From Fervidobacterium sp. UBA5837 (GTDB taxonomy: Bacteria > Thermotogota > Thermotogae > Thermotogales > Fervidobacteriaceae): a stretch of 9,906 nucleotides of DNA. Location of the stretch: assembly GCA_002432805.1 (NCBI GenBank), contig DJGV01000013.1, positions 189,700 to 199,605 of the forward strand, read 5' to 3'. The notes under the pieces were generated by a model, which saw nothing but the letters and a program-made list of their open reading frames with translations, was not told the DNA's origin and made no database searches. Below, piece after piece: positions 1 to 6,309 of the stretch (the first letter of the stretch is position 1; the number at the start of each line of letters is the position of its first letter). The translations under genes were made by a program, and so were the position numbers.

Positions 1-10
1 AAAGCATTTT

Positions 11-18
11 AGGGAGGA
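11..18 (+). promoter_or_regulatory. Shine-Dalgarno site for the transglycosylase gene
   Basis: AGGGAGGA lies 7-8 bases before the TTG at 26. It decides the start, because an ATG at 22 is only about 4 bases from the SD and opens a frame that stops near 135. The TTG frame instead gives an intact membrane anchor and a transglycosylase domain. Confidence 0.75.
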
Positions 19-25
19 ATAATGA

Positions 26-487
26 TTGAGATTGTTTATATCATGTTTGCTAACTTTCGTCATAGTAATGATATTTCTAGTCTTCCAGCTCTTTCCCCTC
101 AAGTACTACAACACAATTTTGAATTATTCAGGTAACCTTGATCCTTTACTCGTTTTGAGCGTGATTAAGACGGAAAGTAGTTTCAGAGAGAATGTAACAT
201 CTGTAGTCGGTGCTTATGGGCTCATGCAATTAATGCCGGAAACCGCAGCATGGATTAATAAGAAATTTGGTACAGACTACGATTATACGAATCCTCAAGA
301 AAACATAATACTGGGATGTATGTATTTGAATTATCTGCTCGAAAGAGACGGAGATGTAAATACTGCACTCATTCACTACAATACAGGGCCAAATGCATCT
401 GAAGATGTGAAATCCGATGCAGGGCAAAGGTACATAAAGAAGATATCGAGGTACTATAATATTTACAAAATCTTGTACAGGAGATGA
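26..487 (+). CDS. Small membrane-anchored lytic transglycosylase (SLT family)
   Basis: This protein of 153 residues is likely to cleave the glycan strands of peptidoglycan between MurNAc and GlcNAc, forming a 1,6-anhydro end. Residues 3-21 form one hydrophobic segment that would act as an N-terminal anchor or uncleaved signal, placing the enzyme outside the cytoplasmic membrane. The Slt signature is clear: KTESSF at 48-53 with the probable catalytic Glu50, GAYGLMQLMP at 62-71, and ALIHYNTGP at 114-122, where most relatives read AYNAGP. QRYIKKI at 134-140 matches the end of the fold. The protein has the catalytic domain and little else. The start is TTG at 26, because the next in-frame ATG (68) would remove most of the anchor. 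The next gene begins 4 bases after the stop, so the two are probably cotranscribed. Family assignment is firm; substrate detail is inferred. Confidence 0.9.
   Translation: MRLFISCLLTFVIVMIFLVFQLFPLKYYNTILNYSGNLDPLLVLSVIKTESSFRENVTSVVGAYGLMQLMPETAAWINKKFGTDYDYTNPQENIILGCMYLNYLLERDGDVNTALIHYNTGPNASEDVKSDAGQRYIKKISRYYNIYKILYRR
479..483 (+). promoter_or_regulatory. Shine-Dalgarno site for nnr, inside the end of the upstream gene
   Basis: AGGAG sits 8 bases before the GTG at 492 and overlaps the last codons of the transglycosylase gene. The ATG at 490 is followed at once by TGA, so it cannot start the protein. This leaves GTG as the start and suggests translational coupling. Confidence 0.7.
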
Positions 488-491
488 TCAT

Positions 492-2024
492 GTGAGGATC
501 GTTGATAGTCAAGAAATGAGAAAGATAGAGAAGGTAACGATAGATGAGTTCGGCATATCCGAAGAAATTCTCATGGAACGTGCAGGGATTTCTGTAGTCC
601 AAGCATTGTGGTATGAATTTGGTAATCTGGAAGATAAAAGTTTCCTTGTGATTTGTGGTAGTGGAAACAACGGTGGTGACGGTTACGTCATTGCAAGGGA
701 CCTTTTGAACTATACGGAAGCAGTGCGAGTTGTGGCGATGGGAGAACCAAAAAGTGATGTGTTCAAGAGCAATTTCGATAGATACGTGAGGCACGGCGGG
801 ATTGTATACAAGTATTCGGATATCGGATTGGAGAAATTATCCGAGATGATTTCCGGAGTAGATATCGTAGTGGATGCAATCTTCGGTACCGGGCTGAATA
901 GACCCATAGACGATAAGAATTACATAGATGTCATCGGAGCGGTTAATCTTTATTCAAAATTCACAGTCTCCGTAGATATTCCATCAGGCGTAGATGCCGA
1001 TACGGGTAAGGTGCTCGATTATGCGGTGCAAGCACATATGACCGTCACATTTGGCTATCCGAAACCATGCCATTTCTTATTCCCAGCTAGAGAACTAACC
1101 GGTAAGTTGAAGGTTGCAAAGATCGGCATCCCATCACAAATTTACAATATGTTTGCATTCAACAAATCTCTACTGACCATAGATAATGTATGCAAACCAA
1201 ATCGTCCAAGGTCTTCGCACAAGGGAAGTTTTGGTGAGGTAATCGTTATAGGTGGATCTAATAGATACATCGGCGCACCGGTTTTAAGTGCATTAGCTGC
1301 ACAGAGGTGTGGCAGTGGAATGGTGAGATTGGTCACTCCAGAAAAGAGTTGCCAGTGTGCTATGGCTCATGATCCGTCACTTATATGTGGTGGCATCACA
1401 GACAGATTAAATGCAGATTATATGAATGAATTCATCTCTTCATTGCCAGCCAATGCTATATTGTTGATAGGTCCTGGTTGGAGCTTGGACGATGAAGAAG
1501 AAAAAGTCAAGATATTAGAGTTTGCAATTCATGCTCCGAATACTGTAGTAATCGATGCAGATGGACTAAATATATTGTCAAAGACACCTCACTTAAAAGA
1601 ATTGCTCAAAAATAGAGAGACTGGAAAGTCTATCATATTAACACCACACCCAGGTGAGTTTTCGAGACTGATCGAAAAGCCTGTCGGGGAGATAAAGCAG
1701 AATTATGCTGAAGTAAGATCATTTTCAGAACAGTTTGGTGTTATAACCATACTGAAAGATGCGACAACGATCATTTCTGACGGGAAGGCCATCTATTTTA
1801 ATATAACAGGCAACACATCGCTTTCAAAAGCTGGTAGTGGAGATATCCTTTCTGGCGTACTCTCCGCTATGCTTTCTCAGCATCTACAACCAATAGATGC
1901 TGCAAAGACAGCTACCTACGTATTTGGACTTGCCGGTGAGCTGATGCCGCAAGAGGGCATGAACAGTACCTTTGAACTAATTGATAAGTTGCCAGAAGTG
2001 TTTGGCAAGTTTGAAGTGGGATAA
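492..2024 (+). CDS. nnrD: Bifunctional NAD(P)H-hydrate epimerase / ADP-dependent NAD(P)H-hydrate dehydratase
   Basis: This 510-residue protein repairs NADHX and NADPHX, the hydrated cofactors formed by heat, acid or GAPDH side reactions. The N-terminal YjeF_N (NnrE) domain, about 1-215, interconverts R and S epimers. It shows CGSGNNGGDGYV at 55-66, DAIFGTGL at 128-135 and VDIPSGVDADTG at 161-172. The C-terminal ribokinase-like domain (NnrD), about 235-505, dehydrates the S form using ADP. It shows HKGSFG at 243-248, GPG at 327-329, DADGLN at 355-360, TPHPGEF at 384-390 and NTSLSKAGSGDILSG at 441-455, with Asp451 as the likely catalytic base. Length and domain order match the usual bacterial fusion, and no key motif is missing. 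Fast NAD(P)H hydration at high temperature would make this repair useful in a thermophile; that is inference. The next gene's ATG is 16 bases beyond the stop. Confidence 0.95.
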   Translation: MRIVDSQEMRKIEKVTIDEFGISEEILMERAGISVVQALWYEFGNLEDKSFLVICGSGNNGGDGYVIARDLLNYTEAVRVVAMGEPKSDVFKSNFDRYVRHGGIVYKYSDIGLEKLSEMISGVDIVVDAIFGTGLNRPIDDKNYIDVIGAVNLYSKFTVSVDIPSGVDADTGKVLDYAVQAHMTVTFGYPKPCHFLFPARELTGKLKVAKIGIPSQIYNMFAFNKSLLTIDNVCKPNRPRSSHKGSFGEVIVIGGSNRYIGAPVLSALAAQRCGSGMVRLVTPEKSCQCAMAHDPSLICGGITDRLNADYMNEFISSLPANAILLIGPGWSLDDEEEKVKILEFAIHAPNTVVIDADGLNILSKTPHLKELLKNRETGKSIILTPHPGEFSRLIEKPVGEIKQNYAEVRSFSEQFGVITILKDATTIISDGKAIYFNITGNTSLSKAGSGDILSGVLSAMLSQHLQPIDAAKTATYVFGLAGELMPQEGMNSTFELIDKLPEVFGKFEVG

Positions 2025-2027
2025 TCT

Positions 2028-2033
2028 GGGAGG
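2028..2033 (+). promoter_or_regulatory. Shine-Dalgarno site for the coiled-coil membrane protein
   Basis: GGGAGG ends 7 bases before the ATG at 2041. This supports that ATG over the in-frame TTG at 1981, which lies inside nnr and has no comparable SD. Confidence 0.75.
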
Positions 2034-2040
2034 ATGGGAT

Positions 2041-4263
2041 ATGGCTTTCGAAGATTTCAAAGGAAATGATACAAGGTCAGATGTAGTTGAGAAGTTTTTG
2101 AGACTGTTAATCGTAAGGAACGAATTGTCACTGGCGAGGAATTTGATAGAATCGCTTGGCGACAGTTACAATCACGTGTTATTAGAGCTCGAAGTAAAGG
2201 CTGGAAACCTTAAGAGGGCAGTCGAGATATATAACTTACTGCCAAAGGATAAGCAACAAATATACTTGCACATGGTTGAGGGTATAGAAAATGATGCAGA
2301 CGGTGTGGCAAAGTCACTTGAGAAAATCCTGAGAGAATTTCAAACGGAGAATTATCCGATAGTCATTGCAGAAGCTCAAAAGTTAAAAAGGTCGTTCCCT
2401 CAAGTTGTAGAAGTAGTTGCCATAGAACTACTAACCGCCATTCGTAAAGGTGACAAGAAGAAAATTAAAACTCTCTCAGATATTCTGAGACAATTGGATA
2501 AAAGCCATCCAGTACTCTCACAAGTCAAGTCGTCACATGGAAATGCAAGTGCGATAATCCCGGCAATCATCGTTACTATATTTGTGTTAGTTCTCATAAA
2601 CTTGTTCATATCTGTCTTTTCGTTGACCAAATCACCCGCACTTGAATTGGGAAACGTTGAATCTGGTATAAAAGACATAGCAAGCAAAATGCAGAGTTAC
2701 AATACACAGTCCTCAGCCCAGATTGCCGCATTATCAGATGCTCTTGTTACAATAAAGGCGAGCTTAGACTACTTGGACCAGAAGCTCTCCCAAGTAATGA
2801 AGAGTGCAACATATACAGATATTTCATCAAGTTCGTCGCAAAACGATGCATTCGTTGAAAATCTTGTGAAGAGTATAGAAGACCAGATGAAACTGATATC
2901 GGATAAAATTTCAAAAATGGAAAAGAGCATTGCAAATATAGACAGTTCAAAAGTTAGCTCAAGTAATTTTGGCAACGTAGCTGATGTGAATAATCCAGCT
3001 AGCGTGAACGTAAATTTAACGCCCATAACCGAAGAGCTTAGCAATCTGAAAACTAAAATGGATGCACTATCTTCGAAGATGCAATCTCTCGTAGACTCAT
3101 CTTCGGCAACTAACATAGTAGATCGTACAGAAATAAGGAGCATAGATGAAAAAATAATGCAGCAGACTGAAGTTATCTTGCAATTGCGCGAGAGAATCGA
3201 TACATTGACGCAGTCTATTGAATCTTTGAAACAGAGCGCTGCCGCTAGTCAAACTCTATCACAAATACCAGCTCAATCCACACAAACCACACAAACAATG
3301 CAGTCAACACAATCAATACAATCAGCACAGATTCCAGTGCAACCGAATATGGATGAGGTTGCCATCAATTCAAGACTCGATGCACTTACAAGTACAGTCT
3401 CTACACTCTCAAGGGAAATATCTGAATTAAAAGAAACTTTCAATAATGCAGCGAGCAGATTAAACGAAAGTAATTTGAATGCTCAAAATAACTCTACGAG
3501 TAATGTTTCTACCTCTACTACATCGATTGATCAACAATTTAGCCAGCAACATGAAGATACACTCAACGCGATAAAATCTTTGGAAAGCAAACTTACAAAT
3601 CTTGAGAAATCTTTGGCAGAGTTGAAGGATACGAATAACCAGAACGATAAGAATGTGTCGAGTAAGATAGATGCCATTTCAACGGTTGTGAGTTCGTTGA
3701 CAAAACAGATTGCGACTATAAATGATAGTGTCAGCAAACTCAATACTCAATCTCAAACCACAAATTCAGATGTCTCAAAACTCAGCTCTACTGTGAGTAC
3801 TTTGCAAAAGAATTTGGACACGCTTTCAAAAGATGTGAGTAATGTTTCTAATCAACTCGATGATCTAAAAAAGAGCGTGGATACACTGAAAAATGCAGCA
3901 ACAACTACGAGCACGCAAAGTACGCAAACGTCACAAACATCACAAACATCACAAAGTACAAATGAGACGACAGTCGATGTTCAAAAGATCATAAAGGAGA
4001 CAAGAGACCTACGTGAGCTATTTTTGATTGGCTTGCGGTTCTATTCAAATGGGCAATATGAAAACGCAATCATGATCTTTTCATATTTGGAAGTACAGTT
4101 AGATGGCATAGAGGTATACTTCAAAGAAGACGTGTACTACTATGAGATAAAATCGTATCTTAGATTGAATGATGTGGCAAAGGCGAGCAAGAAATACCAA
4201 GATTACAAGATAGAATATCCAACCGGACAATACTTGAATGAATTGAATACGTACTTTAAGTGA
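2041..4263 (+). CDS. Single-pass membrane protein with long extracytoplasmic coiled coil and TPR-like ends
   Basis: I do not recognise this 740-residue protein as a named family. Residues 1-165 are helical and TPR-like (for example GNLKRAVEIYNLLP at 55-68) and end in a basic stretch, RKGDKKKIK at 135-143. Residues 171-195 form one strong transmembrane helix. The positive charge before it suggests a cytoplasmic N-terminus. Residues 200-650 are low in aromatics and rich in Ser, Thr, Gln, Asn, Lys and Asp, with many hydrophobic heptads, best at 446-466 and 541-617. Two Ser/Thr/Gln linkers (about 402-434 and 619-644) break the coil. Residues 655-738 form a TPR-like C-terminus: GLRFYSNGQYENAIMIF at 664-680 and a second unit ending in IEYPTGQYL. 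This coiled-coil-plus-TPR layout recalls CpoB/YbgF, but the long anchored form differs. There is no Cys or Trp. A structural or scaffold role between inner membrane and outer envelope is inferred. Confidence 0.8.
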   Translation: MAFEDFKGNDTRSDVVEKFLRLLIVRNELSLARNLIESLGDSYNHVLLELEVKAGNLKRAVEIYNLLPKDKQQIYLHMVEGIENDADGVAKSLEKILREFQTENYPIVIAEAQKLKRSFPQVVEVVAIELLTAIRKGDKKKIKTLSDILRQLDKSHPVLSQVKSSHGNASAIIPAIIVTIFVLVLINLFISVFSLTKSPALELGNVESGIKDIASKMQSYNTQSSAQIAALSDALVTIKASLDYLDQKLSQVMKSATYTDISSSSSQNDAFVENLVKSIEDQMKLISDKISKMEKSIANIDSSKVSSSNFGNVADVNNPASVNVNLTPITEELSNLKTKMDALSSKMQSLVDSSSATNIVDRTEIRSIDEKIMQQTEVILQLRERIDTLTQSIESLKQSAAASQTLSQIPAQSTQTTQTMQSTQSIQSAQIPVQPNMDEVAINSRLDALTSTVSTLSREISELKETFNNAASRLNESNLNAQNNSTSNVSTSTTSIDQQFSQQHEDTLNAIKSLESKLTNLEKSLAELKDTNNQNDKNVSSKIDAISTVVSSLTKQIATINDSVSKLNTQSQTTNSDVSKLSSTVSTLQKNLDTLSKDVSNVSNQLDDLKKSVDTLKNAATTTSTQSTQTSQTSQTSQSTNETTVDVQKIIKETRDLRELFLIGLRFYSNGQYENAIMIFSYLEVQLDGIEVYFKEDVYYYEIKSYLRLNDVAKASKKYQDYKIEYPTGQYLNELNTYFK
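3244..3342 (+). repeat. First Ser/Thr/Gln low-complexity linker in the coiled-coil gene
   Basis: This stretch encodes residues 402-434 of the membrane protein, a run of Q, T, S, A and I built on short units such as TQTTQTMQSTQSIQS. At DNA level it is a degenerate series of cacaa/caacaca-like words. It probably forms a flexible, non-helical hinge between coiled-coil segments. Confidence 0.6.
3895..3972 (+). repeat. Second Ser/Thr/Gln linker with a 9-bp tandem repeat
   Basis: Residues 619-644 are almost only T, S and Q. At 3928-3954 the unit Thr-Ser-Gln occurs three times in a row; the last two 9-base copies (ACATCACAA) are identical and the first differs by one base. It separates the last coiled coil from the C-terminal TPR-like domain and could vary in copy number by slippage. 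Confidence 0.65.
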
Positions 4264-4282
4264 TCTTAAGCGACTTTAAGAA
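4253..4282 (+). repeat. Three 10-bp direct repeats across the end of the coiled-coil gene
   Basis: Three units of 10 bases follow one another: ACTTTAAGTG, ATCTTAAGCG and ACTTTAAGAA. The first eight bases of units 1 and 3 are identical, and unit 2 differs at two positions. The TGA stop codon spans units 1 and 2. No stem-loop plus T-run is evident, so this is not called a terminator. The rest of the gap to trmB shows no clear promoter. Confidence 0.5.
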
Positions 4283-4313
4283 TTCAAAAGACAGAAAATA
4301 AGATGAAATCAAC

Positions 4314-4319
4314 GAGGTG
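4314..4319 (+). promoter_or_regulatory. Shine-Dalgarno site for trmB
   Basis: GAGGTG lies 4 bases before the ATG at 4324 (6 bases counted from GAGG). An earlier in-frame ATG at 4303 has only an A-rich leader and no SD, so 4324 is preferred; the earlier start would add seven residues. Confidence 0.65.
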
Positions 4320-4323
4320 CAAT

Positions 4324-5283
4324 ATGTCTTACGAGAATACATATAGCAACGAAATGCGACCCGCAAACCATGATTATCTACCACTCAGATGGTCTGAGGT
4401 CTTTGGTAATGAAAATCCAATAATCGTTGAGATAGGCTTTGGTGGTGGAGAGTATCTGGAAAACTGTGCAAGAAGTCATCCTGAAAAGAATTTTGTAGGT
4501 TTTGAGGTCTCCGTTACCTCGATGAAGAAGGCACAAAATAGGGTAAATGGTCTAAGCAACGTGAGGTTGGTCATTACAGATGCACGATTCGGAATGCGCG
4601 AGTTTTTTGGGCCAAAAACGTTAGAGAAAGTGGTCATGAATTTTCCAATTCCTTGGGACAAACATTCTCAAGAAAGAAGACGAGTCATCGTTCCAGAGTT
4701 TTTCAGCACGTTAGCGAATGTACTTTGTGATAACGGGACATTTGAATTGACTACCGACGTGGAATGGTACGCAAAGCAAACGATAGAAACAGCTATAAGC
4801 AATGGGTTATTCGAGGTCTCAGAATATGCCGAAAATCCTGATCGAGAGATAAAAACAAGATATGAGCAAAAGTGGGTGAAGTATGGTAGGAATATATATG
4901 CCGTCACGCTGAAGAAAGCAAAACACGGAGAAGTCGATAGGTTGATCGGGGGTATGCATGAAATGCCACACGCAAAGTGTGAAATCGATGAAGGGAAATT
5001 CAGCAATCTGGATGGGAAAGTGTTCAAAGAAGGTACCAAAGTCGTAGTTGTAAAGAATGTGTACAGATCCGAAAGTGATAGCTCGTACATTGTAAAGCTG
5101 ATTGCATCTGATGGTGACTTCCAACAGCATTACTATCTCACAGTGCAACGTGAGATGGAAGGGATGAAAGGCATAGAAAGCGATGTGTGGATAATCAAAT
5201 TGGATAGCGTATCTAATCCGTACAGAACTCCTGCAGTCAAATGGTCAGTCCAGATGATCGCCAATGTGTTGAGAAGGCAATAA
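4324..5283 (+). CDS. trmB: tRNA (guanine-N7)-methyltransferase with C-terminal extension
   Basis: TrmB uses S-adenosylmethionine to form m7G at position 46 of the tRNA variable loop. The protein has 319 residues, against roughly 210-240 for a typical TrmB. The core, about 25-198, has the SAM loop EIGFGGGEYL at 36-45, NFPIPWDKHSQERRRV at 106-121, TTDVEWYA at 143-150 and the substrate-binding TRYEQKW at 178-184, in which Thr178 and Glu181 match the conserved TxxE. The usual FPDPW motif reads FPIPW here. Residues about 200-319 are extra and form a mixed alpha/beta region with no motif I can name. A tail of this kind is, from memory, typical of Thermotogae TrmB. The gap before the gene is 60 bases, the largest in the window. 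The nearest neighbour downstream, gpsA, is unrelated in function. Confidence 0.92.
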   Translation: MSYENTYSNEMRPANHDYLPLRWSEVFGNENPIIVEIGFGGGEYLENCARSHPEKNFVGFEVSVTSMKKAQNRVNGLSNVRLVITDARFGMREFFGPKTLEKVVMNFPIPWDKHSQERRRVIVPEFFSTLANVLCDNGTFELTTDVEWYAKQTIETAISNGLFEVSEYAENPDREIKTRYEQKWVKYGRNIYAVTLKKAKHGEVDRLIGGMHEMPHAKCEIDEGKFSNLDGKVFKEGTKVVVVKNVYRSESDSSYIVKLIASDGDFQQHYYLTVQREMEGMKGIESDVWIIKLDSVSNPYRTPAVKWSVQMIANVLRRQ

Positions 5284-5304
5284 ATAACATATAGGTAAAA
5301 TGTA

Positions 5305-5310
5305 GAGGTG
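5305..5310 (+). promoter_or_regulatory. Shine-Dalgarno site for gpsA
   Basis: GAGGTG ends 6 bases before the ATG at 5317. The GTG within it (5308) is in frame but has no SD of its own. Starting at 5317 gives MKYFVLGAGSWG, which places the nucleotide-binding strand at the very N-terminus as in other GpsA proteins. Confidence 0.7.
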
Positions 5311-5316
5311 GATAGA

Positions 5317-6309
5317 ATGAAATACTTTGTTCTTGGTGCGGGAAGTTGGGGATGTACCATCGCACAATTACTGAAAGAGAATGGTCATGATGTTTTACTC
5401 TGGGCACACAGTACGGAGCTTGCGAATAGATTGAATGAAAAGAAGAAGATGCCGCATCTACCCGATGTATCACTCGATGTAGAGGTTGTTAGCAACATAT
5501 CGATTGGGAAAGAATATGACGCATCGATCATAGCAACACCAGTACAGTTTGTGAGAGGTGTCCTCGAGCGAATAGATTACAAGCCAAAGTGTTTCCTCAA
5601 TCTTTCCAAAGGTATCGAGATTAAAACGGGGAAGCGAGTATCTCAAATTGTTCAAGACTTCTTCGATTGCGATTACGCCGTGTTATCTGGCCCGTCCCAT
5701 GCAGAGGAAGTGGCATTGAAATTGCCAACTGCAGTGGCAGTTGCCGGTGATAATAAAGAGATATTCCAAAGAGAATTTTCAAACGATTATTTCAGAGTCT
5801 ACATACAAGAAGACATCGTAGGCATAGAGCTTGCAGGCGCGCTCAAAAACGTCATAGCTATCGCTGCTGGCGTTGTTGATGGACTCGGTGGATGGGATAA
5901 TGCAAAAGCAGCACTCATCACACGTGGGCTTTACGAAATAACGAAGTTCTCTGCAACTTTCGGTGCTGATCCTTTAACTTTCATGGGATTAGCAGGGCTC
6001 GGGGATCTCGTTGTGACTTGCAACAGTAGGCACAGTAGAAATAGGCGATACGGTGAGATGATAGCAAAGGGATTTGACCCGCTACAACTGCTTGAAGCAA
6101 GCGTTGAAATCGTTGAAGGTGCATACACTTGCAAGGCAATCGTAGAGAATTATGGTGATAAAGTTGATATGCCTATAACTAAAGAGATTTATGAGGTCAT
6201 ATACAACAAGAAATCACCTTCAGATTCGATCAAATGTCTGATGTCACGTAGTTTGAAGGTCGAAATGGGGGAAGTAAAGGAATGGCTGGAAAAGAATTCG
6301 AAAGATTAG
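5317..6309 (+). CDS. gpsA: Glycerol-3-phosphate dehydrogenase [NAD(P)+]
   Basis: GpsA reduces dihydroxyacetone phosphate to sn-glycerol-3-phosphate in the cytoplasm, the backbone precursor of membrane phospholipids. The protein has 330 residues, the normal family length. The Rossmann domain opens with GAGSWG at 7-12, and ATPVQF at 73-78 and LSKGIE at 96-101 follow. LSGPSHAEEV at 123-132 corresponds to the family's SGPSxAxE motif. The substrate domain carries ELAGALKNVIAIAAG at 171-185 with the catalytic Lys177, then GLAGLGDLVVTC at 224-235 with Asp230, SRNRRYG at 240-246 and EGAYT at 267-271. All expected residues are present. The last 28 bases overlap the start of mazG in another frame, which suggests coupled translation. 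A functional link between the two is not obvious. Confidence 0.96.
   Translation: MKYFVLGAGSWGCTIAQLLKENGHDVLLWAHSTELANRLNEKKKMPHLPDVSLDVEVVSNISIGKEYDASIIATPVQFVRGVLERIDYKPKCFLNLSKGIEIKTGKRVSQIVQDFFDCDYAVLSGPSHAEEVALKLPTAVAVAGDNKEIFQREFSNDYFRVYIQEDIVGIELAGALKNVIAIAAGVVDGLGGWDNAKAALITRGLYEITKFSATFGADPLTFMGLAGLGDLVVTCNSRHSRNRRYGEMIAKGFDPLQLLEASVEIVEGAYTCKAIVENYGDKVDMPITKEIYEVIYNKKSPSDSIKCLMSRSLKVEMGEVKEWLEKNSKD

Noticed and set aside
1..29. Tail of an upstream gene
   Set aside because: Stops occur in all three frames at 10-12, 20-22 and 27-29, so I cannot tell which, if any, ends a gene. coaE often precedes such transglycosylase genes in other bacteria, but nothing here shows it.
369..794. 141-codon open frame on the minus strand
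   Set aside because: It lies opposite the transglycosylase and nnr genes, has Cys/His/Ser-rich composition unlike a real protein, and no matching SD. It is a shadow of the plus-strand genes.
4668..5090. 140-codon open frame on the minus strand
   Set aside because: It is antisense to trmB and rich in Ser, Phe and Thr as expected for a shadow; no SD and no recognisable motif.
5269..5301. Promoter before gpsA (TTGAGA with TATAGG or TAAAAT)
   Set aside because: Spacers are 15 or 21 bases and no pair fits 16-18 with a good -10. The region is AT-rich, so such words are expected by chance.
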